Source of the DNA: Roseofilum halophilum BLCC-M91
Lineage (GTDB): Bacteria > Cyanobacteriota > Cyanobacteriia > Cyanobacteriales > Desertifilaceae
NCBI RefSeq assembly: GCF_030068445.1
Contig: NZ_JAQPOK010000164.1
Span: 1-64,000, forward strand
Length of the DNA stretch: 64,000 nt
Direction of reading: 5' to 3'
Part shown: positions 45,205 through 54,446 of the stretch, piece after piece
How positions within the stretch are numbered: position 1 is the stretch's first letter
Layout: each line of letters starts with the position of its first letter
Notes under the pieces: model-generated
What the model was told of the DNA's origin: nothing
The model's input: the letters and a program-made list of their open reading frames with translations, nothing else
Databases searched by the model: none
Made by a program: the position numbers and the translations under genes

Positions 45205-45760
45205 GTCCATTGAGGATGATGTCGCCATTCGTCAGGCTTATGAAACCTGGGGAGTAGAGGCATTTTACCAACACCACGGTTCGACCTATCGTAATCCCCA
45301 TGAGGATAGAATTGGCCGAGTTTTGACTCAAGGGTTGGCGGCTATCCCTAGGGAGGGTTTACCGGTTTTAGATTTGGCTTGTGGCAGTGGTGAAGTCACT
45401 TTGGCTTTGCGTGAGTTGGGATGGCGGGAGATACACGGCATCGATCCCTATACTCAGCAGGCTTATCTGGAGCGCACGGGACAGGTCGCTGAGGGTTACC
45501 GGTTTGAGGAAATTGGACAGGGGGCGTTATGGGGACGCGACTATGGGTTGATTGTGTGTAGTTTTGCCCTACATTTGCTGGAGCGATCGCGCCTACCCGC
45601 TTTAGTCTATCAGCTCAGTTGCATTGGCGATCGCCTGATGGTCATCACCCCCCATAAACGCCCGGAAATCCGCCCCCAATGGGGCTGGACATTAGTTGAT
45701 GAGTTCTGTTTAGAACGGGTGCGATCGCGCCTTTATCTTTCTACAAATAGAAACCTATAA
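45179..45760 (+). CDS. Class I SAM-dependent methyltransferase
   Basis: 193-aa Rossmann-fold methyltransferase. Motif I LDLACGSGEVTLALRELG is near residue 64, the acidic ribose-binding position at HGIDPYT near 86, and motif IV-like YGLIVCSFALHLL near 121. The substrate cannot be predicted. The ATG at 45179 overlaps the lipoprotein gene; no better in-frame start was found downstream before the conserved YETWGVEAFYQHHG. The overlap suggests cotranslation with the lipoprotein. Confidence 0.85.
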   Translation: MCWNWSDCESIEDDVAIRQAYETWGVEAFYQHHGSTYRNPHEDRIGRVLTQGLAAIPREGLPVLDLACGSGEVTLALRELGWREIHGIDPYTQQAYLERTGQVAEGYRFEEIGQGALWGRDYGLIVCSFALHLLERSRLPALVYQLSCIGDRLMVITPHKRPEIRPQWGWTLVDEFCLERVRSRLYLSTNRNL

Positions 45761-45900
45761 ACCCTGAGATTAAGTTTAGGTTAAATAAGTAAAATAAGGT
45801 TTAAGACAATGATAAAAATTGACTTAGATCGACAATTCTTATAGTCTATTATAATTCGAGTTTCCTATAATAGAAGAGGAGTTTTTGCAAGATTAAAAAT

Positions 45901-47265
45901 ATGGTGGCACAAGTGTCAGAAATAGCAACACAGGTCGTGGCTCGATCCGGTCTAAACGCCACTGAAGTTAATATCGATTCAACTTTAGGAGACTTATCCT
46001 TGTGGGAATGCTCTGTAGATGTGAGTCAACCGGGGCGTATCGTAGCTCAAATTTTCAAAGAGCATTCCCTATTACCCGGTGTGATTTTAACCGATAAAGG
46101 GCAATTGGCCGGCATGATTTCCCGAAGACGGTTTTTAGAGCAACTGAGTCGTCCCTATGGTTTAGAGGTTTTTATTCGCCGAGAAATTAGGGTTTTAAAT
46201 CGGCTCGCCAATCAAAAAGTGGGCGACCACCTTTCCCCTGGTCACTTGATTTTCTCCGGAGAAACGCCGATTGTCGAAGCAGCCGTACAATCCCTAGAAC
46301 GCCCTCCAGAAAAACTCTATGAACCGGTAGTGATTGAATGTTCCACCCATCGGTATTGCTTGCTCGATATTCATCAATTACTCCTAGCCCAATCTAAAAT
46401 TCATGAGTTAACCACCCAATTGTTACGCGAAAATACCCAAGCCCATCTGATTCAAACAGAGAAATTAGCCAGTTTAGGACAAATGGTGGCTGGATTAGCC
46501 CATGAAATTAGAAATCCGGTGAATACCCTATGGGGAAATGTGAAATTTTTAAAAACCTATAGTCAGGATTTACTCGATTTGGTCGATGCTTATAAGAAAG
46601 AATCGGGTGAAGATCCCGAAGCCATTGAAGATTTAAAAGAAGATATTGATTTTGAGTATTTAGAGAATGATTTGCCGGAACTCATTGACAGTATGCAGGA
46701 GAGTGCCGAGCGCTTAAATCAGTTAGTCGGGGGAATGCGGAACTTTTCCCATATGGGTGAAAACCACGCCCAGCTTGCCAATCTTCATGAATGTTTAGAT
46801 AGCACCTTGTTGATTTTACGCAATAAGCTCAAATATGGGATTAACTTGGTGAAAAATTACGGAGAGTTGCCCTTAGTTGAGTGCTATTCTGGGCAACTGA
46901 GTCAAGTTTTCATGAATTTACTCACCAATGCTATTGATGCTTTGAATGAGCGGGAACAATCGGAGCAATGGCAACCGGAAATTACAATTACCACCGAATG
47001 GTTGGCGGAAGCGGATGAGTCAGAATGGGTTAAAATCCAAATTGCGGATAATGGAGTGGGTATACCTGCGGAGATTCAAGAGCGAATTTTTGAAACCTTT
47101 TTTACGACTAAACCGGTGGGGAAAGGTACGGGATTGGGGTTGGCAATTTCCCACCAGATTGTAACAGAGAAACATAAAGGAGAGCTGAAGTTGCGATCGC
47201 AACCGGGAAGCGGTACAACCTTTGAAATTTGGTTACCCATCTCTCAATCCTCATCCCCAGATTAA
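45901..47265 (+). CDS. Sensor histidine kinase with CBS-like N-terminal domain
   Basis: 454-aa cytoplasmic histidine kinase without membrane helices. The N-terminal ~165 residues have a CBS-type pattern (LPGVILTDKGQLAGMISRRR, RPYGLEVFI), probably a ligand-binding pair. The dimerisation domain has the H-box VAGLAHEIRNPVN with His201. The ATPase domain has the N-box (FMNLLTNAIDALNE), G1 DNGVGIP, F-box ERIFETFFTTK and G2 GTGLGLAI. All catalytic elements are intact. No response regulator is adjacent, so the partner is unknown. A -10-like TATAAT lies in the AT-rich leader (45760-45900). The stop overlaps the convergent glcF stop by 4 bp. Confidence 0.93.
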   Translation: MVAQVSEIATQVVARSGLNATEVNIDSTLGDLSLWECSVDVSQPGRIVAQIFKEHSLLPGVILTDKGQLAGMISRRRFLEQLSRPYGLEVFIRREIRVLNRLANQKVGDHLSPGHLIFSGETPIVEAAVQSLERPPEKLYEPVVIECSTHRYCLLDIHQLLLAQSKIHELTTQLLRENTQAHLIQTEKLASLGQMVAGLAHEIRNPVNTLWGNVKFLKTYSQDLLDLVDAYKKESGEDPEAIEDLKEDIDFEYLENDLPELIDSMQESAERLNQLVGGMRNFSHMGENHAQLANLHECLDSTLLILRNKLKYGINLVKNYGELPLVECYSGQLSQVFMNLLTNAIDALNEREQSEQWQPEITITTEWLAEADESEWVKIQIADNGVGIPAEIQERIFETFFTTKPVGKGTGLGLAISHQIVTEKHKGELKLRSQPGSGTTFEIWLPISQSSSPD

Positions 47266-48644
47266 TTACTCTCGAGAGTAGAGAGAGCAACACCTCGCAT
47301 GGAATAATCGAGTAGCTCCATAGGATGGAAAATCGAAACTGTCTTACCCTGCTGCTGTAAATGTTTTTTGATCTGCAAACTACAGCCTGGATTGGCAGAG
47401 GCAATTAAATCGGCTCCCGTATTGAGCAAATTCGTCACTTTTTGATCGCCTAAGCTTTCAGCCACCTCTGGCTGCAACATATTATAAACACCGGCACTGC
47501 CACAACACAAAGCAGCATCAAGGGGTTCTTTCAACTGTACGCCTGGAATTTGTTTTAAGAGTTGCCGGGGTTGAACGCTGATTTTTTGTCCATGTAAGAG
47601 ATGACAAGCATCCTGATAGACAATCTTCAAGTTGTCTTCAGCTAGGGGAGATAAGGGCGCTGTTAATCCCACCATGGCTAAAAATTCTTGAATATCTTTG
47701 ACTTGACTGACAAACTGTTTCGCTTTGTCTCGATAATTGGGATCGTCGGCTAAAATATGGCCGTATTCTTTCAAGGTATGGCCACATCCTGCCGCATTGA
47801 TAATCACATAATCAAGATCTAAATTGGCAAAAGAATCAATCATTTGCCGGGCTAAATCTTGGGCGGCTTGGGTTTGCCCTTGATGTTCTGGGAGTGCGCC
47901 GCAACAGCCTTGGGTTTTGGGAATGACGACTTCACAACCATTCCCGGTTAAAACGCGAATGGTTGCCGCATTCACGGGATTAAAAAACAGCCGTTGCACG
48001 CAGCCAATAATCACCCCGACTCGATAGCGTTTTTTGCCTTGGGCAGGAATGACATCAGCAAAGGAATGGCCCAGGGAAGCGAGGGAAATCTGGGGTAAAA
48101 TGGATTCCATGGCTGCCAAGCGAGGGGATACTTTTTTCAGCAGGTTGGTGCGACGAATCAGGGATTGTAAGCCGGATTTTTGATAGAGATAGAGGGGATA
48201 GAGCAGGGGAACTAAGCGATTGGGATAGGGAAAAAGATTGAAGATTAAGGAGCGAATGAGGCGATCGCCAACATTGCGATCGATATTGCGTTCGACTTGG
48301 TGGCGAGTGGCAGAAATGAGTTTATCGTACTGCACGCCAGAGGGACAGGTACTCACACAGGCTAAACAGCCTAAACAGGTGTCAAAATGTTGGGAAGTTG
48401 CGGGGGCTAAGGGGGCTTCACCTTGGTTAATGGCATCCATCAGATAAATGCGTCCTCTGGGGGAGTCCATTTCTTTTCCTAGCACTCGATAACTGGGGCA
48501 GGTGGAGAGGCAAAATCCGCAATGAACACAGGCATCAATTAATTCTGGTTTGGGGGGATTTTGGGGATCGAATCCAGAGGGAAGATGGGGATTTTGAGCT
48601 AAGAAATTACTGTTTCTGGCGGGGATGGAGTCTGAGGTGGTCAT
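47262..48644 (-). CDS. glcF: Glycolate dehydrogenase iron-sulfur subunit GlcF
   Basis: Electron-transfer subunit of the glycolate dehydrogenase complex GlcDEF, which oxidises photorespiratory glycolate to glyoxylate. Two [4Fe-4S] ferredoxin-type motifs: CVHCGFCLSTCPSY near residue 37 and CLGCLACVSTCPSG near 90. Two CCG domains follow (QGCCGALPEHQ near 235; LDAALCCGSAGVYNML near 395). 460 aa is typical. glcE is the next gene upstream on the same strand; glcD is not in the window. The 131-nt gap to glcE contains a short TAATGGG repeat. Confidence 0.93.
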   Translation of the reverse strand: MTTSDSIPARNSNFLAQNPHLPSGFDPQNPPKPELIDACVHCGFCLSTCPSYRVLGKEMDSPRGRIYLMDAINQGEAPLAPATSQHFDTCLGCLACVSTCPSGVQYDKLISATRHQVERNIDRNVGDRLIRSLIFNLFPYPNRLVPLLYPLYLYQKSGLQSLIRRTNLLKKVSPRLAAMESILPQISLASLGHSFADVIPAQGKKRYRVGVIIGCVQRLFFNPVNAATIRVLTGNGCEVVIPKTQGCCGALPEHQGQTQAAQDLARQMIDSFANLDLDYVIINAAGCGHTLKEYGHILADDPNYRDKAKQFVSQVKDIQEFLAMVGLTAPLSPLAEDNLKIVYQDACHLLHGQKISVQPRQLLKQIPGVQLKEPLDAALCCGSAGVYNMLQPEVAESLGDQKVTNLLNTGADLIASANPGCSLQIKKHLQQQGKTVSIFHPMELLDYSMRGVALSTLESN

Positions 48645-48775
48645 AAAAATAGCGCTTCGCCCTGGTAATGGGTAATGGGTAATGGGTGATAGTTTTAATT
48701 ATGCAAAAAAGGGTTACTTTTGTGCAAGGTAACAAACATGGTTTATGCTAATCGATACTATAGAATCGAGTGGGT

Positions 48776-50053
48776 TTATTGAATAAAGCGATCGCAACTG
48801 AGCAAGGAATCGGGATCGAATTGATGTTTGATGTTTTGCATTATTTTCCGGGCATTGCCCGTATAGCCCCATACGTCTAGGGATTGTTTGAGGGAGCGGG
48901 GCGCTTCTAGAAGAGTGAGAAAGCCGCCATGGGAGGTGAGATAGGATCGCAACTCTAGCAGTTGCGTCGAGCGTATTTGATGACACCCCAATAATCCTAA
49001 CCCGGTTCGGGCATGAATGACACATGCGCTTTGCACTTGGGGGAGTTGTTGAATTTTTAGTAATAGATTCACGGCTTCTGTGGGGCGAATGCCGAGTTTA
49101 CAAATCCCCTTTTGGGGGTGGGGTTCCCAGATCTGATGTTGCCAGGTTTGCCAGTGTTGAGTTTCGTCTTGCTGCTCGTAAATTTGGGCGCTCAATTCTA
49201 AGGTTTGACCGATGTCGAGTACCCGTTGAACTTGTTCTTGGACGCTTAAGGGTATGCTTTGGAACCGAGCAATGAGTAAAATTTGGTCGTTTTGGGGTCT
49301 AAGATCGAGGGCGGTGGGGGTTAAACTGGAACTCAGTAGGGTTTGGGTGGCTTGGGCGATCGCCTCTGGATTTCCTGAAAGTACGACGGTGGCTGAACTT
49401 TGGGGAATGGGATAGAGGCGGAAGGTGGCTTGGGAGATGATGCCTAAACTGCCATAACTGCCAATGAGCAGTTTCATGAGATCATAACCAGCTACATTTT
49501 TGACCACTCTACCCCCCGCTTTGGCTAACTCGCCATCACTGCGAATAAAGGAGATCCCAATCAGGCGATCGCGCACCCCCCCATACCGATGTCGCCAACT
49601 GCCGGTATCTGCTGTGGCAATGATACCGCCGATAGTGGCTTGGTTGGGGTAGGCGGGATCGAAGGCTAAAAACTGGTTATGGGGCGCTAAAAATTGATTC
49701 ACCTGTGCCAAGGTGATCCCGGCTTCTACGGTAATTGTGAGGTCTCCGGATGCATGTTCAACAACTTGATTTATGCGTTGGGTACTGATGAGGAGATCGA
49801 CGGCTTTACCGATGCCTCCCCAATGAATTTTACTGCCTGCTCCCCAGGGTAAAACCCGCCATTGGTTGGCTTTGGCGAGTTTCATCACTTCGCCGAGTTG
49901 TTCTTGAGTTTCGGGATATGCCACGGAGGGAGGGGGCGATCCGGGTTGCCAAGCTTGTTGAAAATGCTGTTGTAGGGAGGGTTCGAGCTGCTCAAAGGGC
50001 AACAGTTGGGAGGGTTTGAGGAGGGAGTTTAGGGTAGGGGCGATCGCAGTCAC
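48776..50053 (-). CDS. glcE: Glycolate dehydrogenase FAD-binding subunit GlcE
   Basis: FAD-binding protein of the GlcDEF glycolate dehydrogenase. PCMH-type FAD domain: VAYPETQEQLGEVMKLA near 45-60, LPWGAGSKIHWGGIGKAVDL near 68-87, and DTGSWRHRYGGVRDRLIGI near 150. The C-terminus is the glycolate-oxidase type and ends with QFDPDSLLSCDRFI, a signature of this family. 425 aa. Upstream of glcF in the same direction; the pair supports photorespiratory glycolate removal. GlcD must be encoded elsewhere. Confidence 0.92.
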   Translation of the reverse strand: MTAIAPTLNSLLKPSQLLPFEQLEPSLQQHFQQAWQPGSPPPSVAYPETQEQLGEVMKLAKANQWRVLPWGAGSKIHWGGIGKAVDLLISTQRINQVVEHASGDLTITVEAGITLAQVNQFLAPHNQFLAFDPAYPNQATIGGIIATADTGSWRHRYGGVRDRLIGISFIRSDGELAKAGGRVVKNVAGYDLMKLLIGSYGSLGIISQATFRLYPIPQSSATVVLSGNPEAIAQATQTLLSSSLTPTALDLRPQNDQILLIARFQSIPLSVQEQVQRVLDIGQTLELSAQIYEQQDETQHWQTWQHQIWEPHPQKGICKLGIRPTEAVNLLLKIQQLPQVQSACVIHARTGLGLLGCHQIRSTQLLELRSYLTSHGGFLTLLEAPRSLKQSLDVWGYTGNARKIMQNIKHQFDPDSLLSCDRFIQ

Positions 50054-50117
50054 AGGACAGATGGATAAGATGAGGGCTATATTCTATGATACTGTGCGAT
50101 CGCCCCTCAATAATCGA

Positions 50118-50822
50118 TTATGGGTCTAGGCGATCGGGATCGATGCCTAATTCTCTCAGTTTTTGGGCGAGCTTCTCGGCTTTCTGTTCTGCGGATAATG
50201 CCCGTTGTTGAGCCGAGATCATTTGTTCCTCTGGTGTTAAATAGCGCTCTCCCTGCTCATCATACCAATAGAGCCATTCTCTCTCTATTCCCTGATAGCT
50301 TCCCTCCGCTCTACCGATGCCTAAATTTAACTCAGATAGCCACACCGGTTCCCCGGATAATAATTGATATTCACCGGCTTGGAGTTCATAAACTTCCAAC
50401 TTCTGTTTTCTTTTCCTTAAAGGGTTATAGATCGCATAATATAAAATTCCCATTTCGGCATATTCTTCTTTTTTCTGAGTATATTCTTTCCGCCGTTTAT
50501 GGGAAACAACTTCTAACACCAGGGTGGGAAATTTTTGCTCTTCCCACAGCACATAGGATAAACGTAAATCCGAGTCAATAATTCTTGGTACACCGACACT
50601 CAAAAAGCCATCGGGGACAATTGCAGGTTGGCTCGGATCGTAATAGATTCCCATATCTATCCCAAAAAACCAATCCATCCGTTCTGCCCAAATTAAAGCC
50701 AGCATCGCTTTGAGCAAACTGGGAATTAAATCTTGTAGTTCGTTATCCACAGGAGTATAATCTGAATCGGGTAAATCTTCAGCAGAGGGTAAGCAAGCTC
50801 TGGGATTATAGTTGAGTAACAT
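50118..50822 (-). CDS. Uma2-family protein with C-terminal coiled coil
   Basis: 234-aa Uma2-family protein of the longer subtype. The core has LRLSYVLWEEQKFPTLVLEV near residues 92-111, then YTQKKEEYAEMGILYYAIY and KLEVYELQAGEYQLL; the last ~45 residues are a Gln/Ala/Glu-rich coiled coil (AQQRALSAEQKAEKLAQKLR) ending LGIDPD, a pattern typical of cyanobacterial Uma2 proteins. Function unknown. Separated from glcE by 64 nt, same strand. Fourth Uma2 sequence in the window. Confidence 0.9.
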   Translation of the reverse strand: MLLNYNPRACLPSAEDLPDSDYTPVDNELQDLIPSLLKAMLALIWAERMDWFFGIDMGIYYDPSQPAIVPDGFLSVGVPRIIDSDLRLSYVLWEEQKFPTLVLEVVSHKRRKEYTQKKEEYAEMGILYYAIYNPLRKRKQKLEVYELQAGEYQLLSGEPVWLSELNLGIGRAEGSYQGIEREWLYWYDEQGERYLTPEEQMISAQQRALSAEQKAEKLAQKLRELGIDPDRLDP

Positions 50823-50972
50823 AGGCTTCTCAAGCGTTTTCCTTTCATTTTAGGGTAACACCAAGCCCGCTTGTTCATGTCCACGAAGCGGAAAAACCCT
50901 TTCAGATCATACCATTTCTATTTGATGAAAGCAACGATTGTAAGCCATTGACAACTGGTCTGATTTTCTTGC

Positions 50973-51009
50973 AAAAAGTAGGCGGTGGCTATATTTTCAT
51001 CCACCGCCT
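50973..51009 (-). terminator. Rho-independent terminator of hemF
   Basis: On the minus strand: AGGCGGTGG (51009-51001), a 12-nt loop, CCACCGCCT (50988-50980), then ACTTTTT (50979-50973). The 9-bp GC-rich stem followed by a T run 55 nt after the hemF stop is a textbook intrinsic terminator. Confidence 0.85.
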
Positions 51010-51064
51010 GTTGCTGGAACATTTTGCCCAACTTCCGCTAGAGTAAATAGCTCAGATTACCGAT

Positions 51065-52105
51065 CTATTTGGCTCCCACTAATTCGCTAGAAGCATCTTG
51101 TTTGTCCCAGTTAGCCCAATCTTGAGGTTTTAGGAACGTGGTGTAGAGTTCCTCTTCTCGGCTACCCGGTTCTGGACTATAGCAATATTCCCAGCGCACC
51201 AGGGGAGGTAAGGACATTAAAATAGACTCAGTACGGCCATTGGTTTGTAAGCCAAAGATGGTTCCCCGGTCATAGACGAGGTTAAATTCAACGTAGCGTC
51301 CGCGACGATACAGTTGGAAGTTGCGCTCGCGATCGCCATATTCTATATCTTGTCGGCGCTCAATAATCGGAAGATAGGCATCAAGAAAGGAATTGCCACA
51401 ACTTTGCACAAAGCCAAAGATGTCTTCCCAATTATGGGAAGTTTCGCCCACTTGTTGACTATATTGTGCCGCTCCTCCTTCCGCATTGGGGCCTCGATAT
51501 AACTGTCCCCGACCATCTTGGTAATCAAAGAAAATACCGCCAACTCCTCTGGTTTCTTGACGATGCTTGAGATAGAAATATTCATCACACCAGCGCTTGA
51601 AGGTGGGATAATATTGCGGATCGTGCTTATCGCAAGCATCTTTAATGGTTTGATGGAAGCGAATCGCATCTTCAGCAAACGGATAGTAGGGGGTTAGATC
51701 GACTCCACCCCCAAACCACCAAACCGGCCCGGCTTCAAAGTAACGGTAATTGAGGTGAACCGTGGGAATATAAGGGTTACGGGGATGCAACACCATCGAT
51801 GTTCCTGTGGCAAAGAAGGGATGACCGGCTGCTTCTGGACGTTGGGTCAGGATAGAAGGGGGTAGGCCTTCTCCCCAAACTTCAGAAAAGTTAACTCCAC
51901 CTTGTTCAAAAACTCGACCGTCTCGGATCACTCTGGAACGACCCCCACCTCCTTCGGCCCTGTCCCATTGGTCTTGTTTAAATTTAGCTTGACCATCGAT
52001 CTCTTCTAGTCCTTGACAGATTTGCTCTTGTAAGCCCATAACCCAGGTTTTAAACCGTTCGCGAGAATCTGTCGGAGGCAGGTTGGAGGCTTCGGAATGA
52101 CTCAT
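51065..52105 (-). CDS. hemF: Oxygen-dependent coproporphyrinogen III oxidase
   Basis: Decarboxylates coproporphyrinogen III to protoporphyrinogen IX using O2, supplying heme and chlorophyll. Family landmarks: [20 protein letters not shown] near residues 51-70, [19 protein letters not shown] near 107, [19 protein letters not shown] near 128, and the late [20 protein letters not shown] near 275. 346 aa is normal. Its promoter region is shared with divergent acsF. An 8-bp-arm dyad lies 49 bp before the start and a good terminator follows the stop. Confidence 0.97.
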   Translation of the reverse strand: MSHSEASNLPPTDSRERFKTWVMGLQEQICQGLEEIDGQAKFKQDQWDRAEGGGGRSRVIRDGRVFEQGGVNFSEVWGEGLPPSILTQRPEAAGHPFFATGTSMVLHPRNPYIPTVHLNYRYFEAGPVWWFGGGVDLTPYYPFAEDAIRFHQTIKDACDKHDPQYYPTFKRWCDEYFYLKHRQETRGVGGIFFDYQDGRGQLYRGPNAEGGAAQYSQQVGETSHNWEDIFGFVQSCGNSFLDAYLPIIERRQDIEYGDRERNFQLYRRGRYVEFNLVYDRGTIFGLQTNGRTESILMSLPPLVRWEYCYSPEPGSREEELYTTFLKPQDWANWDKQDASSELVGAK

Positions 52106-52153
52106 AGTAACTTCTAGTAATGTCGTAGACTTGATGTTTTAGAATTTGAACTC

Positions 52154-52173
52154 TAATCACTTTATAGTGATTA
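52154..52173. promoter_or_regulatory. Perfect dyad upstream of hemF, candidate operator
   Basis: TAATCACT-TTAT-AGTGATTA, a perfect 8-bp-arm palindrome 49 bp upstream of the hemF start. On the minus strand its centre reads TATAAA, a possible -10 box, so a protein bound here would control hemF directly. The binding protein is unknown. Confidence 0.5.
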
Positions 52174-52366
52174 AGCTCAAATGGTGGATTTTTTTTCAAA
52201 ACTTAATACTTTTGCCAGTAAACCCGATCGCCACACCCCAGGTCTAACTTCGGCATCATGGGGGAAGCGATCGCCTAACCTGGCTCTCTTTTTACCAGCC
52301 TTGTATTTGTAGCGTTTTGCATACAACCAACAAGAACCGTAAAGCAATGTAAATATTTTATGAGAA

Positions 52367-52396
52367 TTGACGACCAATTCTTATCTTCGTTATAGA
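52367..52396 (+). promoter_or_regulatory. Candidate acsF promoter
   Basis: TTGACG (52367-52372), an 18-bp spacer, and TATAGA (52391-52396), a good sigma-70-type pair. A start near 52403 would leave a leader of about 28 nt before the ATG at 52431. The rest of 52106-52366, apart from the hemF dyad, shows nothing recognisable. Confidence 0.6.
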
Positions 52397-52430
52397 CTGA
52401 TGTATCGATAAATTGATTTTGTATCCGATT

Positions 52431-53507
52431 ATGGTAAAAACGCTCTCACAACCCACGATCGCAGAACTCAAGCCGGGTGTAAAAGCTCCAGTCCAGGAAA
52501 CCCTCCTGACTCCTCGGTTTTATACCACGGATTTTGAGGCGATCGCCTCGATGGATATTTCTAGCCAAGAAGCCGAACTGCGGGCCATGGTCGCTGAAAT
52601 GAAAGCAGACTACAACCGCCATCACTTTGTCCGGGATGAGAGCTTTGACCAGTCTTGGGAACATCTCGATGAAAAAACCCGCGCTACGTTTGTAGACTTC
52701 CTAGAGCGCTCGTGTACATCTGAATTCTCCGGCTTTTTGCTCTTTAAGGAACTCTCGCGCAAGCTCAAAGAAACTCAGCCCCTATTATCAGAAGTATTTA
52801 ACCTAATGGCGCGGGATGAAGCCCGTCATGCTGGGTTTTTGAATAAAGCCATGAGCGATTTTAAGATCTCTCTGGATCTGGGCTATCTGACCAAAAACCG
52901 CACCTATACCTTTTTTAAGCCAGAGTGGATCATCTATGCAGTCTATCTGTCAGAAAAAATTGGCTATTGGCGCTACATCACCGTTTACCGTCATTTAGAG
53001 AAACATCCCGAATATCAGTTTTATCCCCTGTTCCGGTTCTTTGAAAGCTGGTGTCAAGATGAAAACCGTCATGGAGATATTTTTACCGCCTTGTTGCGAT
53101 CGCAGCGTCATATGTGGGATAGCTGGACAGGACGACTCTGGGCCCGCTTTTTCCTCCTCACCGTCTTTGTCACCCACTCCCTCACCGTAGACGAGCGCAC
53201 TGACTTTTATGAAATGATTGGTTTAGATGCCAGAGAATATGACCAAACCGTGGTTTGCAACACCAATGCTACAGCAGGTCGCGCCTTCCCAGTCATTTTA
53301 AATGTGGATCACCCCGAATTTTTCCCACGGGTTTATCGCTGTTCAGAGCGCAATATGGAAATGGCAGCCATCGATCGCAGCAGTGCCCCTAAAATCGTCA
53401 AATTCTTCCGCAAACTGCCCTTAATGGCTGGAATTGGCTGGGATATGCTACGTTTATATCTGATCAAACCCATTGACGCAGAAGCCATCCGCGAGACCGT
53501 GCGTTAA
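52431..53507 (+). CDS. acsF: Mg-protoporphyrin IX monomethyl ester (oxidative) cyclase, aerobic
   Basis: Diiron monooxygenase forming the isocyclic ring of chlorophyll (AcsF/CHL27/ChlA type). The two diiron motifs are clear: ARDEARHAGF near residue 131 and CQDENRHGDIF near 212; the N-terminus has TLLTPRFYTTDFEAI. The ATG at 52431 (358 aa, MVKTLSQPTI) is preferred to an upstream ATG at 52413. Its activity depends on Ycf54, also in this window. Cyanobacteria often have two paralogues for high and low oxygen; the sequence alone does not say which this is. Confidence 0.96.
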   Translation: MVKTLSQPTIAELKPGVKAPVQETLLTPRFYTTDFEAIASMDISSQEAELRAMVAEMKADYNRHHFVRDESFDQSWEHLDEKTRATFVDFLERSCTSEFSGFLLFKELSRKLKETQPLLSEVFNLMARDEARHAGFLNKAMSDFKISLDLGYLTKNRTYTFFKPEWIIYAVYLSEKIGYWRYITVYRHLEKHPEYQFYPLFRFFESWCQDENRHGDIFTALLRSQRHMWDSWTGRLWARFFLLTVFVTHSLTVDERTDFYEMIGLDAREYDQTVVCNTNATAGRAFPVILNVDHPEFFPRVYRCSERNMEMAAIDRSSAPKIVKFFRKLPLMAGIGWDMLRLYLIKPIDAEAIRETVR

Positions 53508-53511
53508 CCTA

Positions 53512-53555
53512 GAAACCGGGTTTCTACGAATATTTTTGACAACGAAACCCGGTTT
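53512..53555. terminator. Inverted repeat after acsF, terminator-like dispersed repeat
   Basis: AAACCGGGTTTC (53513-53524) pairs with GAAACCCGGTTT (53544-53555) across a 19-nt loop. The left arm with its preceding G is also palindromic in itself (GAAACC-G-GGTTTC). Five bases after the acsF stop; this GAAACCGGGTTTC motif is a common dispersed repeat in cyanobacteria. No T run follows. Confidence 0.6.
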
Positions 53556-53583
53556 GTGTGCCCCTAATCGAGACTGAAGAAAG

Positions 53584-54174
53584 ATGAAAATGAACACTAA
53601 ACCATTCCTAGGCCTGACTTTAGTCGGATTAGCCAGTATGCTTTCATTAGGGGCGATCGCCACTCATCTGGCTATAGCCCAAACATCTATGGACTTGAAC
53701 ACCTTGCGTAGCATTGCCCTATCGCAACACAACAGCTATCGAAACACTCATCATAGCCCCAATATGAGCCTCAATAGTTCCCTCAATAGTACAGCGCAAA
53801 ATTGGGCACAATACTTGGCAGCCAATGCCATATTTGAACATAGTTCCCGCAGTCAACGAAACAATGCGGGAGAAAACTTATATGTTTACTACACCACCGG
53901 ATCGGCTCCGGCTGCGGATACCTTAGCAGAAGAAGCCGTTACCAGTTGGTACAACGAGGTCTCAGACTACAACTATTCCAATCCAGGTTTTGCTTCTGCT
54001 ACTGGACATTTCACCCAAGTAGTTTGGAAAAACAGTACCGAATTAGGTTGTGGTGCAGCAGAAGGGACGGCAACTCTTCAGGGAAGAAATTTTAATGCCT
54101 TTTATGTGGTCTGCCATTATAATCCTGCGGGTAATGTTACGGGAGATTTTCCGAATAATGTATTGCAACCTTAG
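53584..54174 (+). CDS. Secreted CAP-domain (SCP/PR-1-like) protein
   Basis: 196-aa exported protein. A signal peptide covers about residues 1-34 (FLGLTLVGLASMLSLGAIAT ... HLAIAQ). The CAP domain has the diagnostic GHFTQVVWKNSTELGCG (near 140) and YVVCHYNPAGNV (near 175), with LSQHNSYRNTHHSPNM at its start and HSSRSQRNNAGENLYV in the middle. The CAP pocket His residues (HNSYR; GHFTQ) are present; the two cysteines CG and CHY are in positions suited to a disulfide. Role unknown; bacterial CAP proteins are generally secreted and of varied function. Start could be ATG at 53584 or 53590. Confidence 0.9.
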   Translation: MKMNTKPFLGLTLVGLASMLSLGAIATHLAIAQTSMDLNTLRSIALSQHNSYRNTHHSPNMSLNSSLNSTAQNWAQYLAANAIFEHSSRSQRNNAGENLYVYYTTGSAPAADTLAEEAVTSWYNEVSDYNYSNPGFASATGHFTQVVWKNSTELGCGAAEGTATLQGRNFNAFYVVCHYNPAGNVTGDFPNNVLQP

Positions 54175-54175
54175 A

Positions 54176-54326
54176 TATAGCAAACCTAAATGAGTTATGT
54201 AATGGCTGCCCCTCATCCCCCAGCCCCTTCTCCCGCAGGAGAAGGGGAGCAGAAGTCCCTCTCGGAGTGGGAGAGGGATTAGGGAGAGGGCATTTCCTGT
54301 TGCACAACTCATTTAGACTAGCTATA
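54176..54326. mobile_element. MITE-like element, 151 bp, with terminal inverted repeats
   Basis: Left end TATAGC...CTAAATGAGTT (54176-54196) is the inverse of the right end AACTCATTTAG...GCTATA (54306-54326): 6 bp and 11 bp perfect blocks separated by 4 mismatched bases. Flanking TA dinucleotides would fit a TA target site. Inside are hairpins CCCCTTCTCC/GGAGAAGGGG (54224-54247) and CCCTCTC/GAGAGGG (54257-54277), the same arms as in 35765-36056. No coding capacity. It starts two bases after the CAP gene stop. Confidence 0.7.
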
Positions 54327-54364
54327 TAACTCAATTCATGAATCTAAATCCGCCAGAGTAAGTC

Positions 54365-54396
54365 ATTGCGAATGGAACGCAGTGGAATGAAGCAAT
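54365..54396. repeat. Short dispersed palindromic repeat
   Basis: A segment beginning ATTGCGAATGG and ending AATGAAGCAAT, with outer arms ATTGC/GCAAT. Sequences of this CATTGCGA...GCAATC type are common interspersed repeats in bacteria. It separates the MITE-like element from the vapC remnant. Confidence 0.5.
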
Positions 54397-54446
54397 CTCA
54401 ACAATCAAGGATTTGATATAATCAAGGAGTGCCCATCAATCTCATC

